Below, in pieces: positions 1 to 8,515 of a DNA stretch of 64,000 nucleotides. Source of the stretch: Allobosea sp039673065. GTDB lineage: Bacteria; Pseudomonadota; Alphaproteobacteria; Rhizobiales; Beijerinckiaceae. The stretch covers positions 1 through 64,000 of the forward strand of contig NZ_JBDJKW010000007.1 in the NCBI RefSeq assembly GCF_039673065.1, in the 5' to 3' direction. The first letter of the stretch is position 1. The number at the start of each line of letters is the position of its first letter. The notes under the pieces were generated by a model that searched no databases, was not told the DNA's origin, and saw only the letters and a list, made by a program, of their open reading frames with translations. A program made the translations under genes and the position numbers.

Positions 1-132
1 CCCCGCGCCGTTCGGACCGATCAGCGCATGAATGCTCCCGCGACGAACCTGAAGATCGACGCCGCTGACCGCCGTGAAACCCGCGAATTCTTTCGTCAGA
101 CCCGAGGTCGATAGAATTATGTCCTCAGGCAT
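1..132 (-). CDS. Branched-chain amino acid ABC transporter ATP-binding protein, N-terminal part
   Basis: Only the first 44 codons lie in the window; the gene runs off the left edge. The reading starts MPEDIILSTSGLTKEFAGF and reaches a Walker A beginning, IGPNGAG. The pattern of a short beta strand, L-T-K-x-F-x-G-F-x-A-V and then the P-loop is typical of LivG/LivF-type ATPases that energise uptake of branched-chain amino acids or related solutes. LivG is favoured by the G-F-T-A-V segment. A GGAAG stretch lies a few bases upstream of the ATG. Substrate and partners cannot be judged from this fragment. Confidence 0.75.
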   Translation of the reverse strand, partial: MPEDIILSTSGLTKEFAGFTAVSGVDLQVRRGSIHALIGPNGAG

Positions 133-444
133 CTCGCTTCCACCCAGACGATATCTTGATCATTCTTCATTGAACGGTATTTCAGACGGTCATGCTGCAC
201 TGCGCATATCACCCATGTCAACGGCGCAAGGGGGCGATGGGCCGAAAACGGGGCGGCTGAACGCCGCGCTTAGACCAAGGGCGTAGGAAAACGCGCTCGC
301 CCACCGCTCTTGGCGCCTTCCGAGCAGGCAATCGCCTGCTGCACTGCGGCCGCGGCGCCGCTTCATGTTGCAACTGCTGCGCCGCCTTGCTTAGTTCTTG
401 GCCCCGGGCTCTCCGCTCCGGTTTCTTCCAGCGACAAAGGCAGG
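133..444. other. Intergenic region between the divergent ABC ATPase and scoA
   Basis: About 310 bases separate the minus-strand ABC ATPase start from the plus-strand scoA start, so both promoters should be here. I see one small hairpin (323-329 pairing with 334-340, four-base loop) and no convincing operator or RNA. A plus-strand open frame extends scoA upstream to 310, but its predicted residues do not look like the family and the better ribosome binding site is next to 445/448. Confidence 0.4.
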
Positions 445-1158
445 ATGATGAAGAAGGTTTATCCCGATGCTGCGGCCGCGCTGGCCGGGGTCGTCAAGGA
501 CGGCATGACGATCATGGCCGGCGGCTTCGGCCTGTGCGGCATCCCCGATACGCTGATCGAGGCGATCCGCCAGTCCGGCGCGCGGGACCTCACCTTCGTC
601 TCGAACAATGCAGGCGTCGACGGCGCCGGTCTCGGCCTGCTGCTGGAGACCCGCCAGATCCGCAAGATGATCTCGTCCTATGTCGGCGAGAACAAGCTGT
701 TCGCCCAGCAATACCTCGCCGGCGAGCTCGAGCTCGAATTCACCCCGCAGGGCACGCTGGCCGAGCGCATCCGCGCCGGCGGCGCCGGCATCCCGGCCTT
801 CTTCACCAAAACCGGCGTCGGCACGCTGATCGCCGAGGGCAAGGAGGAGCGCGAATTCGACGGCGAGCGCTACATCATGGAGCGCGGCATCTTCGCCGAC
901 ATCTCGATCGTGCATGCCTGGAAGGGCGATACCGAGGGCAACCTCGTCTACCGGAAGACCGCGCGCAACTTCAATCCGATGATGGCGACGGCCTCGCGCT
1001 TCACCGTGGCGCAGGTCGAGCATCTCGTCCCGGCCGGGGAGATCGACCCCGACCAGATCCACACCCCGGGCATCTTCGTGAAGCGCATCGTCCACGTTCC
1101 GAACGCCGTGAAGCGGATCGAGAACCGGACGACCCGCCCGCGCCCGACCGCCGCCTGA
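445..1158 (+). CDS. scoA: Succinyl-CoA:3-ketoacid CoA-transferase subunit A
   Basis: Alpha subunit (237 aa) of the two-subunit enzyme that moves CoA from succinyl-CoA to acetoacetate, letting the cell use ketone bodies or recycle acetoacetate, for example from PHB. The start of the protein (KVYPDAAAALAGVVKDGM) and the glycine-rich segment AGGFGLCGIPDTLIEAI are family hallmarks, as is the SNNAGVDG loop. The ATG at 445 (or 448) follows an AAAGGCAGG ribosome binding site. The frame is open further upstream, but family length (about 233 aa) supports this start. scoB follows after 12 bases, so the two are cotranscribed. Confidence 0.93.
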   Translation: MMKKVYPDAAAALAGVVKDGMTIMAGGFGLCGIPDTLIEAIRQSGARDLTFVSNNAGVDGAGLGLLLETRQIRKMISSYVGENKLFAQQYLAGELELEFTPQGTLAERIRAGGAGIPAFFTKTGVGTLIAEGKEEREFDGERYIMERGIFADISIVHAWKGDTEGNLVYRKTARNFNPMMATASRFTVAQVEHLVPAGEIDPDQIHTPGIFVKRIVHVPNAVKRIENRTTRPRPTAA

Positions 1159-1170
1159 GGAGAGCCGACC

Positions 1171-1824
1171 ATGGCCTGGACCCGTGAACAGATCGCCGCG
1201 CGCGCGGCCAAGGAGCTGCAGGACGGCTTCTACGTGAACCTCGGCATCGGCATCCCGACGCTGGTGTCGAACTACATTCCCGAGGGCGTGAGCGTGCAGC
1301 TCCAGTCCGAGAACGGCATGCTCGGCATGGGCCCGTTTCCCTATGAGGGCGACGAGGATCCCGACCTGATCAACGCCGGCAAGCAGACCATCACCGAGCT
1401 GCCGACCACCAGCTACTTCTCCTCGGCCGATTCCTTCGGGATGATCCGCGGCGGCCATATCGACCTGTCCATCCTCGGCGCGATGCAGGTGGCGCAGAAC
1501 GGCGACCTCGCCAACTGGATGATCCCGGGCAAGATGGTGAAGGGCATGGGCGGCGCCATGGACCTCGTCGCCGGCGTCAAGAAGGTCGTGGTGGTGATGG
1601 AGCATGTCGCCAAGAACAAGGACGGCAGCGAATCGCCCAAGCTGCTCAAGGCCTGCGACCTGCCGCTGACCGGCGCCGGCGTCGTCGACATGGTGATCAC
1701 CGATCTCGGCGTCTTCACCATCGACGAGAACGGCGGCGGCCTGACCCTGATCGAGCTGGCCGAGGGGGTCGGCCTCGACGAGATCAAGGCCAAGACCGAG
1801 GCGGCGTTCAAGGTCGCGATCTGA
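1171..1824 (+). CDS. scoB: Succinyl-CoA:3-ketoacid CoA-transferase subunit B
   Basis: Beta subunit (217 aa), carrying the catalytic glutamate in the SENGMLGMGP segment (about residues 48-57), which forms the covalent enzyme-CoA intermediate in this family. It begins MAWTREQIAARAAKEL and shows the G-I-G-I-P-T-L motif early and the GAMDLVAGVKKVVVVMEH segment in the middle. Length matches the family. It sits 12 bases after scoA, a standard scoAB operon. A small inverted repeat follows the stop and may end the transcript. Confidence 0.95.
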   Translation: MAWTREQIAARAAKELQDGFYVNLGIGIPTLVSNYIPEGVSVQLQSENGMLGMGPFPYEGDEDPDLINAGKQTITELPTTSYFSSADSFGMIRGGHIDLSILGAMQVAQNGDLANWMIPGKMVKGMGGAMDLVAGVKKVVVVMEHVAKNKDGSESPKLLKACDLPLTGAGVVDMVITDLGVFTIDENGGGLTLIELAEGVGLDEIKAKTEAAFKVAI

Positions 1825-1865
1825 CCGCGATCCCTCCGCCTTTCGCGCGGGCCCGCTAACATCCT

Positions 1866-1890
1866 CATGCCCGCCTTCGTGGCGGGCATG
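1866..1890. terminator. Inverted repeat between convergent scoB and bluB
   Basis: A perfect 10-bp stem (CATGCCCGCC at 1866-1875, complement at 1881-1890) with a five-base loop lies between two convergent genes. No clear T-tract follows on either strand, so it may be a weak or factor-assisted terminator serving both strands. Confidence 0.4.
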
Positions 1891-1938
1891 ATGCGTTCGG
1901 GCCCCGGCGTCGCTCGCGTCTGCGAGGGAAAAGCGCCG

Positions 1939-2550
1939 TCAGCCGCCCTCCCAGCCTTCCCTGACCAGTTCCGGCACGGCGCTGGCTTCCTGCGGATAGC
2001 CGACGCAGAGATAGGCGATCAGGCGCCAGTCCGGCGGAGCGCCGGCGATGCGCGCGATCTCCTCCGGTTCGAGGATCGAGACCCAGCCGACGCCGACGCC
2101 ATGGGCGCGGGCGGCGAGCCAGAACTGGGTGATCGCCGCCACCACCGAATAGGCCAGCGTCTCCGGCATGGTGCGCCGTCCGAGCCCATGGCCGCGCGCC
2201 GTGCCCTCGTCGCAGAACACCGCGAGCTGCACCGGCGCCTCGCGCAGGCCCTCGAGCTTGAGCCGTGCATAGAGCGCGGCGCGCTCGCCCTCGTATTCCG
2301 CCAGCGCCGCGGCGTTGCAGCGCGCGAAGCTCGCCTGCACGGCGGCGCGCCGTTCGGCCTCGTCGATGCGCGAGACGCGCCAGGGCTGCGCATGGCCGAC
2401 CGAGGGCGACAGCGCCATCAGCCCGAGCAGCTCGTCGAGAAGCGCCGGCGGCACCGGCTCGCTGCGGAAGCGCCTGACATCGCGCCGCCAGGCCATCAGC
2501 GTGGCGAGTTCCTCGCGGAAGGCGTCGCCGAAGACTGGTGGCGTGTTCAC
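1939..2550 (-). CDS. bluB: 5,6-dimethylbenzimidazole synthase
   Basis: BluB (203 aa) breaks down reduced FMN with oxygen to give 5,6-dimethylbenzimidazole, the lower ligand of cobalamin. It is a flavin-destructase related to nitroreductases. The sequence shows the expected R-R-D-V-R-R-F start region, the LGLMALSPSVGHAQPWR segment (about residues 45-61), and the H-G-V-G-V-G-W-V-S segment near the C-terminus. It is the last gene of the cobL-cobE-cobM-cobB-bluB run: its ATG overlaps the cobB stop by four bases. It marks the cell as an oxygen-dependent cobalamin maker. Confidence 0.95.
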   Translation of the reverse strand: MNTPPVFGDAFREELATLMAWRRDVRRFRSEPVPPALLDELLGLMALSPSVGHAQPWRVSRIDEAERRAAVQASFARCNAAALAEYEGERAALYARLKLEGLREAPVQLAVFCDEGTARGHGLGRRTMPETLAYSVVAAITQFWLAARAHGVGVGWVSILEPEEIARIAGAPPDWRLIAYLCVGYPQEASAVPELVREGWEGG

Positions 2551-3872
2551 GCGCCGTCCCGGCGCGCGATGGCGTGGAAGAACGAGCCGGAGATCAGGCC
2601 GCGGCGGCTGCCGGCCGGCGCAGGCGCCGAACCATGCGGATCGCTGACCATGGCGAAGGGCGGGTCCTCGCCCGGCGAGATCACGCTGGCATAGTGGAAT
2701 TCATGGCCGTTCAGCGTGCCGCCGGCCGGTCCCAGCGGCCCGTCGGCCTCCAGCACGGCACGGCGATAGCCGAGGTTCATCCGGCGCCTGGCGAAGCTGG
2801 TCTCGACCGAGAGCAGCCCCGCCATGGCATGGGCGGTGCCGTCGGCGTCGACCAGCGTCCGGCCCAGCACCATGTAGCCGCCGCACTCGCCATGGACCGG
2901 CCGCGTCGTCGCGAAGGCGCGCAGGCTCGTCAGGAAGCGCTGCGCGGCGGCGAGGCGCCCGGCATGCAGCTCGGGATAGCCGCCCGGCAGCCAGCAGGCG
3001 TCGCAATCGGACGGGGGTGGCTCGTCGGCCAGCGGCGAGAACGGCACCAGCGCCGTGCCGAGCGCCCGCCAGCCGGCCTCCACATGCGGGTAGACGAAGC
3101 TGAAGGCGGCGTCGCGGGCGATGGCGACGCGCCGGCCGGGCGCCGGCAGTGCGATCGTCATGGCGGCGGGTGCAGGCAGGTGCGTCGCCGTGGCCGTCGC
3201 GATGACCGCATCGAGATCGACGGCGGCGGCGACGGCGTCGGCAAGGGCGTCGAGGCGATTGTGCAGATCCGCGGTCTCGCCGGCCTGCACCAGGCCGAGA
3301 TGGCGCTCGGGCAGGATCAGGCTGGCCTCGCGCGGCAGGGCGCCGAGCACCGGCAGGCCGATGCGCTCCATCCCGGCGGCGGCGAGGCGGCGATGGCGCT
3401 CGCTCGCGACCTTGTTGAGGATGACGCCGGCGATGGTGATGCGCGGATCGTAGTGCCGGCAGCCGAGCGCCACCGCACCCGCCGACTGCGCCTGGCCGGA
3501 AACGTCGATCACCAGCACCACCGGCCAGCCGAGCAGGGCAGCGATGTCGGCGCTGGCGCCGGTATGGCCCTCCGGCCCCGGCACGCCGTCGAACAGCCCC
3601 ATCGAGCCCTCGGCGACGATGATGTCGGCCTCGGCCGCTGCCGAAGTGGCGATGCCGCCGAGCAGGGCGTCGCTCATCGACTGGCTGTCGAGATTGGCGC
3701 TCGGCGCGCCGGTGGCGGCGGCGTGGAAGGCGGGGTCGATATAGTCCGGCCCGCATTTCAGCCCGCGCACGGACAGCCCGCGCCGGCGCAGCGCGCGCTG
3801 CAGGCCGAGCGTGATCGTGGTCTTGCCGGAGCCCGAGCGCGGCGCGGCGATCAGCAGGCCGCGGGCGCTCAC
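2547..3872 (-). CDS. cobB: Hydrogenobyrinic acid a,c-diamide synthase
   Basis: CobB (441 aa) amidates the a and c side chains of hydrogenobyrinic acid, using glutamine and ATP. The N-terminal dethiobiotin-synthetase-like domain has a P-loop (APRSGSGKTT, about residues 9-18). The C-terminal class I glutamine amidotransferase domain carries the nucleophile cysteine in HGECGGYMVLG, and the WLPGGYPELHAG motif is also present. Four-base overlaps join it to cobM upstream and bluB downstream, so translation is probably coupled. Confidence 0.95.
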   Translation of the reverse strand: MSARGLLIAAPRSGSGKTTITLGLQRALRRRGLSVRGLKCGPDYIDPAFHAAATGAPSANLDSQSMSDALLGGIATSAAAEADIIVAEGSMGLFDGVPGPEGHTGASADIAALLGWPVVLVIDVSGQAQSAGAVALGCRHYDPRITIAGVILNKVASERHRRLAAAGMERIGLPVLGALPREASLILPERHLGLVQAGETADLHNRLDALADAVAAAVDLDAVIATATATHLPAPAAMTIALPAPGRRVAIARDAAFSFVYPHVEAGWRALGTALVPFSPLADEPPPSDCDACWLPGGYPELHAGRLAAAQRFLTSLRAFATTRPVHGECGGYMVLGRTLVDADGTAHAMAGLLSVETSFARRRMNLGYRRAVLEADGPLGPAGGTLNGHEFHYASVISPGEDPPFAMVSDPHGSAPAPAGSRRGLISGSFFHAIARRDGA

Positions 3873-4636
3873 GGCCGCCCTCCGCCCGGGCGGAAGCGGC
3901 GATCGTAGCCGGTCGAATAGAGCGCGCTCTCGGCGAAGTCGGCGCTGCCGAGCGCCGGACCGACCAGGATCAGCGCGGTGCGCTCCAGCGCCGCCGCGTG
4001 CACCTGCGCGGCGATGTCGCCGAGCCTGCCGTGCAGGATGCGCTCCTCCGGCCAGGAGGCGCGGAAGACGATCGCGACCGGGCAGTCGGCGCCGTAGAAC
4101 GGGGTGAGCTCGGCCACCACCTGCTCTACGACATGGATGGAGAGATGGATGGCGAGCGTCGCGCCCGAGGCGGCGAAGGTCGTCAGCTTTTCCTTGTCCG
4201 GCATGGCCGAGGCGCGGCCGGAGGTGCGCGTCAGCACCAGCGACTGCGCCAGTCCCGGCAGGGTCAGCTCGCGCTTCAGCGCGGCGGCGGCGGCGGCGAA
4301 GGCCGGCACGCCCGGGGTGACGTCATAGGGGATGCCGAGTGCGTCGAGCCGGCGCATCTGCTCGCCGGTGGCGCTCCAGATCGAGAGGTCGCCGGAATGC
4401 AGCCGCGCCACGTCGAGCCCGGCCTCGTGCGCCGCGCGGATCTCGGCGACGATCGCGTCGAGATCCAGCGGCGCGGTATCGACGATCCGCGCGCCCGCCG
4501 GGCACCAGCCGAGCAGCGCCTGCGGGATCAGCGAGCCTGCATAGAGGCAGACCGGGCAGGCGGCGATCAGGTCGCGCCCGCGCAGGGTGATCAGGTCGGC
4601 GGCGCCGGGGCCGGCGCCGATGAAGTGGACGGTCAA
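3869..4636 (-). CDS. cobM: Precorrin-4 C11-methyltransferase
   Basis: SAM-dependent methylase (255 aa) that adds the C-11 methyl group to precorrin-4. It starts MTVHFIGAGPGAADLITLRG, the G-x-G-P-G-x-x-D-L-I-T motif of tetrapyrrole methylases, and contains the LHSGDLSIW segment and DVTPGVPAFAAAAAAL, both typical of CobM/CbiF. Length is normal. The ATG overlaps the cobE stop by four bases, and cobB starts inside the cobM stop. Confidence 0.95.
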   Translation of the reverse strand: MTVHFIGAGPGAADLITLRGRDLIAACPVCLYAGSLIPQALLGWCPAGARIVDTAPLDLDAIVAEIRAAHEAGLDVARLHSGDLSIWSATGEQMRRLDALGIPYDVTPGVPAFAAAAAALKRELTLPGLAQSLVLTRTSGRASAMPDKEKLTTFAASGATLAIHLSIHVVEQVVAELTPFYGADCPVAIVFRASWPEERILHGRLGDIAAQVHAAALERTALILVGPALGSADFAESALYSTGYDRRFRPGGGRP

Positions 4637-5022
4637 GCGCTTGCTCCCCTCGCCAGTGCGCAGGTGACGCGGGCCGTCGCGATGCGCGGCAGCACGAGCG
4701 TGGCGCCGGGGCCCGCGGCGGCGAGGGCCGCCGCCTCGGCGACCGAGCCGACGCCGTAGAGCCCGGCGATCCGGGTCGAGCGCGTGGCGCAGGAGGCCTC
4801 GAAGCCGGCAAGCGCCTCGTCCGGGATCACTGCGAGCGCCAGCCCGGCTTCCCGTGCCAGAGCCAGCAGGCCCGGCTCCGCGGCGCGCGCGGCCACTGTC
4901 GCCAGCCGGCCGAGCTCGGTCGCGGCGACGCCGGCCTGCGTCAGCGCCTGCGCGAGGCAGTCCCTTATCTCAGCCTCGCCGGTGCCGGGACGCAGGCCGA
5001 TGCCGGCGACGAGATGGCTCAC
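4633..5022 (-). CDS. cobE: Cobalamin biosynthesis protein CobE (CbiG C-terminal domain family)
   Basis: Small protein (129 aa from the GTG at 5022) equivalent to the C-terminal domain of CbiG. The start VSHLVAGIGLRPGT, a central ALAREAGLALAVIPDEAL segment and TRIAGLYGVGSVAEAAAL near the C-terminus match CobE. Its exact role in the aerobic pathway is not settled. I chose the GTG at 5022 because it overlaps the cobL TGA as GTGA, the same coupling seen across this operon. An ATG at 5040 would add six residues and overlap cobL by 22 bases. Confidence 0.85.
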   Translation of the reverse strand: MSHLVAGIGLRPGTGEAEIRDCLAQALTQAGVAATELGRLATVAARAAEPGLLALAREAGLALAVIPDEALAGFEASCATRSTRIAGLYGVGSVAEAAALAAAGPGATLVLPRIATARVTCALARGASA

Positions 5023-6269
5023 GGCTTGCTCACCCGCCATTGCGTCACCGTCATCGCGGCGCGCCAGCCATGCAGGCTGCCCACCGCGTCGAGATGCGCG
5101 ACGGAGAGACGGCGCAGACTGCCGCCATGGGCGGCATAGAGCGCGGCCAGCCGCGCCTCGCCCTCCAGTGTCACCACATTGGCGACGAGGCGCCCGCCCG
5201 GCTTCAGCGCCGCGAAGGCGGCCTCGAACAGGCCGCGATCGGTGATGCCGCCGCCGATGAAGACCACGTCCGGCGCTGGCTGCCCGGCGAAGCTGTCCGG
5301 CGCCGCGCCCTCGACGACCGTCACCGCGACCGCGCCGAGCTCCAGCCGGTTGCGGGCGATGCGCGCGGCGCGCTCCGGCACGGTCTCGAAGGCGATGGCG
5401 CGGTTGTGGCGATGGCGCCCGCTCCATTCGATCGCGATCGAGCCGGAGCCCGCCCCGACGTCCCAAAGCAATTCGCCGGCGCGCGGCGCCAGCCCCGACA
5501 GGGTGATGGCACGGATATCGGCCTTGGTCAGCTGGCCGTCATGATCGAGCCAGTCGTCCGGCAGGCCGGTGCTCAGCGGCATCACGCGGGCATCGGGAGC
5601 GGCCTTCACCGCGACCGCGATCAGGTTGAGCGGCACGATGCCGTCGAGCGCGAAACCGGCGGCGGTGGCCTGCCGGATGCGCTCCTGCGGGCCGCCGAGC
5701 GATTCCATCACGGTCAGCACGCTCTCGCCGAAACCGTTCGCGGCGAGCAGGGTCGCCACCGCCTGCGGCGTCGTCTCGTCCCAGGACAGCGCGAGGATAT
5801 GCGCGCCGGGCTGCAGCAGCGGCACGATGCGCTGCAGCGAGCGGCCGTGCAGCGAGACCAGGGCGCATTCCTCCTGCGCCCAGCGCATCCGGCTGCAGGC
5901 CATGGCGAAGGAGGAGATCTGCGGGATGACGCGCATCTCCTCGGCGGGGATCGCCTTCGCCAGCCCCTGGCCGATGCCGTAATGGAAGGGATCGCTGGTC
6001 GCGAGCACGCAGACGCGCCGGCCGCGCTCGGCGAGGATCGCCGGCAGCGCGTTGCGGAAGGGCTGCGGCCAGGCCCGGACCTCGCCGGGCAACGTGCCGA
6101 TCAGCTTGAGATGCCGCTCGCCGCCGAAGACGATCTCAGCGCTCTCCAGCGCCTCGCGCGCCTCGGCGCCGAGACCGCTCGGGCCATCCTCGCCAAGGCC
6201 GACCAGCGCCAGCCAGGGCTGCCGTTCCTTGCTCGACAGGGGCGTGTTTTCGGGCGAAGTTTCAGGCAT
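5019..6269 (-). CDS. cobL: Precorrin-6Y C5,15-methyltransferase (decarboxylating)
   Basis: Bifunctional enzyme (416 aa) that methylates C-5 and C-15 and decarboxylates the acetate on ring C. The N-terminal half is a CbiE-type methylase (LALVGLGEDGPSGLGAEAREAL), and the C-terminal half is a CbiT-type Rossmann methylase (LLWDVGAGSGSIAIEW, then APDVVFIGGGI). The ATG at 6269 has GAGGA five bases upstream. An open frame continues further upstream but lacks family residues. The start lies in a CATG shared with the divergent cobK, so no intergenic space exists for a promoter. It is first in the cobL-E-M-B-bluB run. Confidence 0.95.
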   Translation of the reverse strand: MPETSPENTPLSSKERQPWLALVGLGEDGPSGLGAEAREALESAEIVFGGERHLKLIGTLPGEVRAWPQPFRNALPAILAERGRRVCVLATSDPFHYGIGQGLAKAIPAEEMRVIPQISSFAMACSRMRWAQEECALVSLHGRSLQRIVPLLQPGAHILALSWDETTPQAVATLLAANGFGESVLTVMESLGGPQERIRQATAAGFALDGIVPLNLIAVAVKAAPDARVMPLSTGLPDDWLDHDGQLTKADIRAITLSGLAPRAGELLWDVGAGSGSIAIEWSGRHRHNRAIAFETVPERAARIARNRLELGAVAVTVVEGAAPDSFAGQPAPDVVFIGGGITDRGLFEAAFAALKPGGRLVANVVTLEGEARLAALYAAHGGSLRRLSVAHLDAVGSLHGWRAAMTVTQWRVSKP

Positions 6270-7032
6270 GACGGTCCTCATTCTCGGCGGTACCAGCGAG
6301 GCTGCGGCGCTGGACCGGCTTCTCGCCGACCAGGCGCCGGAGATCCGCGCGGTGATTTCTCTGGCGGGGCGCACGGCCGATCCGCGGCCGCTCGCCTTGC
6401 CGACGCGCATCGGCGGTTTCGGCGGCATCGAGGGCCTGCGCCGCTATCTGGTCGATCAGCGGGTGGTCGCGGTGGTCGACGCCACCCATCCCTTCGCGGC
6501 AGTGATGCCCTTCCATGCCGAGGCGGCCTGCAAGGCCGAAGGCGTGCCGCTGCTGGCGATCCGCCGCGAGCCCTGGACCCCGCAGCCGGGCGATGACTGG
6601 CTGCGCGTGCCCGATCTCGACGCGGCCGTCGCCGCGCTGGGACAGGAGCCGCGCCGCGTCTTCCTGACCATCGGCCGGCTCGAACTGCCCCGCTTCTTCG
6701 CGGCGCCGCAGCACCATTACCTGATCCGGGTGATCGAGCCCCCGGCCGAGCCTCTGCCGCTGCCGCAGGCGCGAATCCTGTGCCAGCGCGGCCCCTTCGC
6801 GCCCGAAGCCGAGGAGGCGCTGATGCGGGACGAGGGCATCGAGATCCTGGTCAGCAAGAATGCCGGCGGGCCGATGACGCTGGGCAAGCTCACCGCGGCG
6901 CGCCGCTTGCGCCTGCCGGTGGTCATGGTCGAGCGCCCGCCCAAGCCCGCGGTGGAGACCGTCTCGCATGTCGATCAGGTCCTGCCCTGGCTGGTCGCGC
7001 AGGGGCTGCTGGCGACCGAGCGCGGCGTGTAG
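6268..7032 (+). CDS. cobK: Precorrin-6A reductase
   Basis: NADPH-dependent reductase (254 aa) acting on precorrin-6A. It starts MTVLILGGTSEAAALDRLL, a Rossmann beta-alpha unit, and contains VVDATHPFA (about residues 71-79) and VSKNAGG near the C-terminus, all typical of CobK/CbiJ. It is the only plus-strand gene between the minus-strand cobJ and cobL. Its ATG shares a CATG with the cobL start, and its last 58 bases overlap the 3-prime end of cobJ. No strong ribosome binding site precedes the ATG; only a short TCAGG is visible. Confidence 0.95.
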   Translation: MTVLILGGTSEAAALDRLLADQAPEIRAVISLAGRTADPRPLALPTRIGGFGGIEGLRRYLVDQRVVAVVDATHPFAAVMPFHAEAACKAEGVPLLAIRREPWTPQPGDDWLRVPDLDAAVAALGQEPRRVFLTIGRLELPRFFAAPQHHYLIRVIEPPAEPLPLPQARILCQRGPFAPEAEEALMRDEGIEILVSKNAGGPMTLGKLTAARRLRLPVVMVERPPKPAVETVSHVDQVLPWLVAQGLLATERGV

Positions 7033-7766
7033 ACGAAAGGCGCCTCGCCGTCGCGGTCGATCAGCCTTGTGCCGCTGGCGCCGATCATCACCAGGGTCGC
7101 CATGTCGGCGCTCGACGCGGCCACCACCGCCTCGCCGAGCGTCATGATCCGCAGGCGCTCGTCCGGCCGCCCGATCGCGCGGGCGAAGATCACCGGCGTT
7201 TGCGCCGCGCGGATCTCGGCCGCCAGAGCCAGCGCCTCGCCGAGCTGCCAGGGCCGCGCCTTCGAGATCGGATTGTAGAGCGAGATCACGAAATCCGCCT
7301 CGAGGACGGCGCGCAGGCGCTTCGTCACGACCTCCCAGGGCTTGAGATTGTCCGAGAGCGAGATCGCGCAGAAATCGCCGCCGAGCGGGGCGCCGGCGCG
7401 GGCGGCGGCTGCCAGCATCGCGGTGATGCCGGGCTCGACAGTGATCGGAAGCGCGCGCCAGGACGGATCGCCGGCCTCCAGCGCCTCGAACACCGCAGCC
7501 GCCATGGCAAAGACACCCGGATCGCCGCCCGAGACCACCGCGACCCGCCGGCCCGCCGCCGCCAGCTCCAGCGCATGCCGCGCGCGCTCGACCTCGACGC
7601 GGTTGTCGGTCGCGTGGCGCAATTGCCCTTCGCGAGGCGGTACGCGCTCGACATAGGGGCCGTAGCCGATCAGGTCGGTCGCCGCGTCGAGCGCTACCTG
7701 CGCGGCCGGCGTCAGATAGCGCGCCTCGCCCGGGCCGAGCCCGACCACCGTCAGGGAACCGCTCAC
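6975..7766 (-). CDS. cobJ: Precorrin-3B C17-methyltransferase
   Basis: SAM methylase (263 aa) that drives ring contraction with methylation at C-17. Hallmarks are VVGLGPGEARYLTPAA near the start, VVSGGDPGVFAMA and VEPGITAMLAAAARAGAPLGGDF in the middle, and ISLYNPISKARPWQ later. The GTG start at 7766 overlaps the cobI stop as GTGA. The C-terminus runs about 15 residues past the usual FVYTPR end, into the 3-prime end of the convergent cobK. It is the last gene of the run headed by the cobalamin riboswitch. Confidence 0.93.
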   Translation of the reverse strand: MSGSLTVVGLGPGEARYLTPAAQVALDAATDLIGYGPYVERVPPREGQLRHATDNRVEVERARHALELAAAGRRVAVVSGGDPGVFAMAAAVFEALEAGDPSWRALPITVEPGITAMLAAAARAGAPLGGDFCAISLSDNLKPWEVVTKRLRAVLEADFVISLYNPISKARPWQLGEALALAAEIRAAQTPVIFARAIGRPDERLRIMTLGEAVVAASSADMATLVMIGASGTRLIDRDGEAPFVYTPRSVASSPCATSQGRT

Positions 7767-8515
7767 AGCCGTCGTCCTTCGCCCGGCACCAGGATCAGCG
7801 AGAAATAGGGCGCCTCGGCATCGCCGCGCTCGGCGAGGCGGCAGACGACCTGTCCCGCCATGGTGGCGCGCTCGACATAGATCGCCCGCTCCGCCAGCCC
7901 GGCGAGCGCCAGCGCCCGGCGGACCTTGGGCAGGTTGCGCCCGAGCTTCATCACCACCGCCGCGTCGGTATCGGCGAGGCGGCGCGCCAGCTCGGCCTCG
8001 GGCAGCGTGCCCGGCAGCACCGTCATCACGTCGTCGCCCCAGCTGATCGGCGCGCCGGCCTGGGCCCAGGCGCCCGCCATGGCGGTGACGCCCGGTACGA
8101 CCTCGGTCGGGAAGCGATGGGCGAGCCGCCGCCACAGATGCATGAACGAGCCGTAGAGGAAGGGGTCGCCGTCGCAGATCACCGCGACGCTGCGGCCCTG
8201 CGCCATCTCGGCGGCCAGCGCCTCGGCGGTCTCGTCGTAGAAGGCGGCGATCGGCCCGCTATAGCCGTCCTCGTCGACCGGCACTTCGGTGGTGACCGGA
8301 TAGGCCATGGCGATCTCGCGGGCGGGATCGGGGCCGATCACCGCGTCGGCGGTGCTGCGCGCATTCCCGCGCCGGCCGCGCTTGCAGAAGTGCGCCAGCC
8401 GGTCGGCCGAGAGCAGGATCTCGCGGGCGCGCACGGTCATGTAGGCCGGGTCGCCCGGCCCGAGGCCGACGCCGAAGAGCAGCGGGCGCGAGGCGGGCTC
8501 CGTCATCGCCGTCAC
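7763..8515 (-). CDS. cobI: Precorrin-2 C20-methyltransferase
   Basis: SAM methylase (250 aa) that converts precorrin-2 to precorrin-3A. The GVGLGPGDPAYMTVRA start (about residues 15-30), CDGDPFLYGSFMHLW and VVPGVTAMAGAWAQAGAPI are typical. The reading begins MTAMTEPASRP; an inner ATG three codons later is also possible. The first ATG gives the four-base overlap with the cobH stop, and the 3-prime end overlaps cobJ. Confidence 0.95.
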   Translation of the reverse strand: MTAMTEPASRPLLFGVGLGPGDPAYMTVRAREILLSADRLAHFCKRGRRGNARSTADAVIGPDPAREIAMAYPVTTEVPVDEDGYSGPIAAFYDETAEALAAEMAQGRSVAVICDGDPFLYGSFMHLWRRLAHRFPTEVVPGVTAMAGAWAQAGAPISWGDDVMTVLPGTLPEAELARRLADTDAAVVMKLGRNLPKVRRALALAGLAERAIYVERATMAGQVVCRLAERGDAEAPYFSLILVPGEGRRL

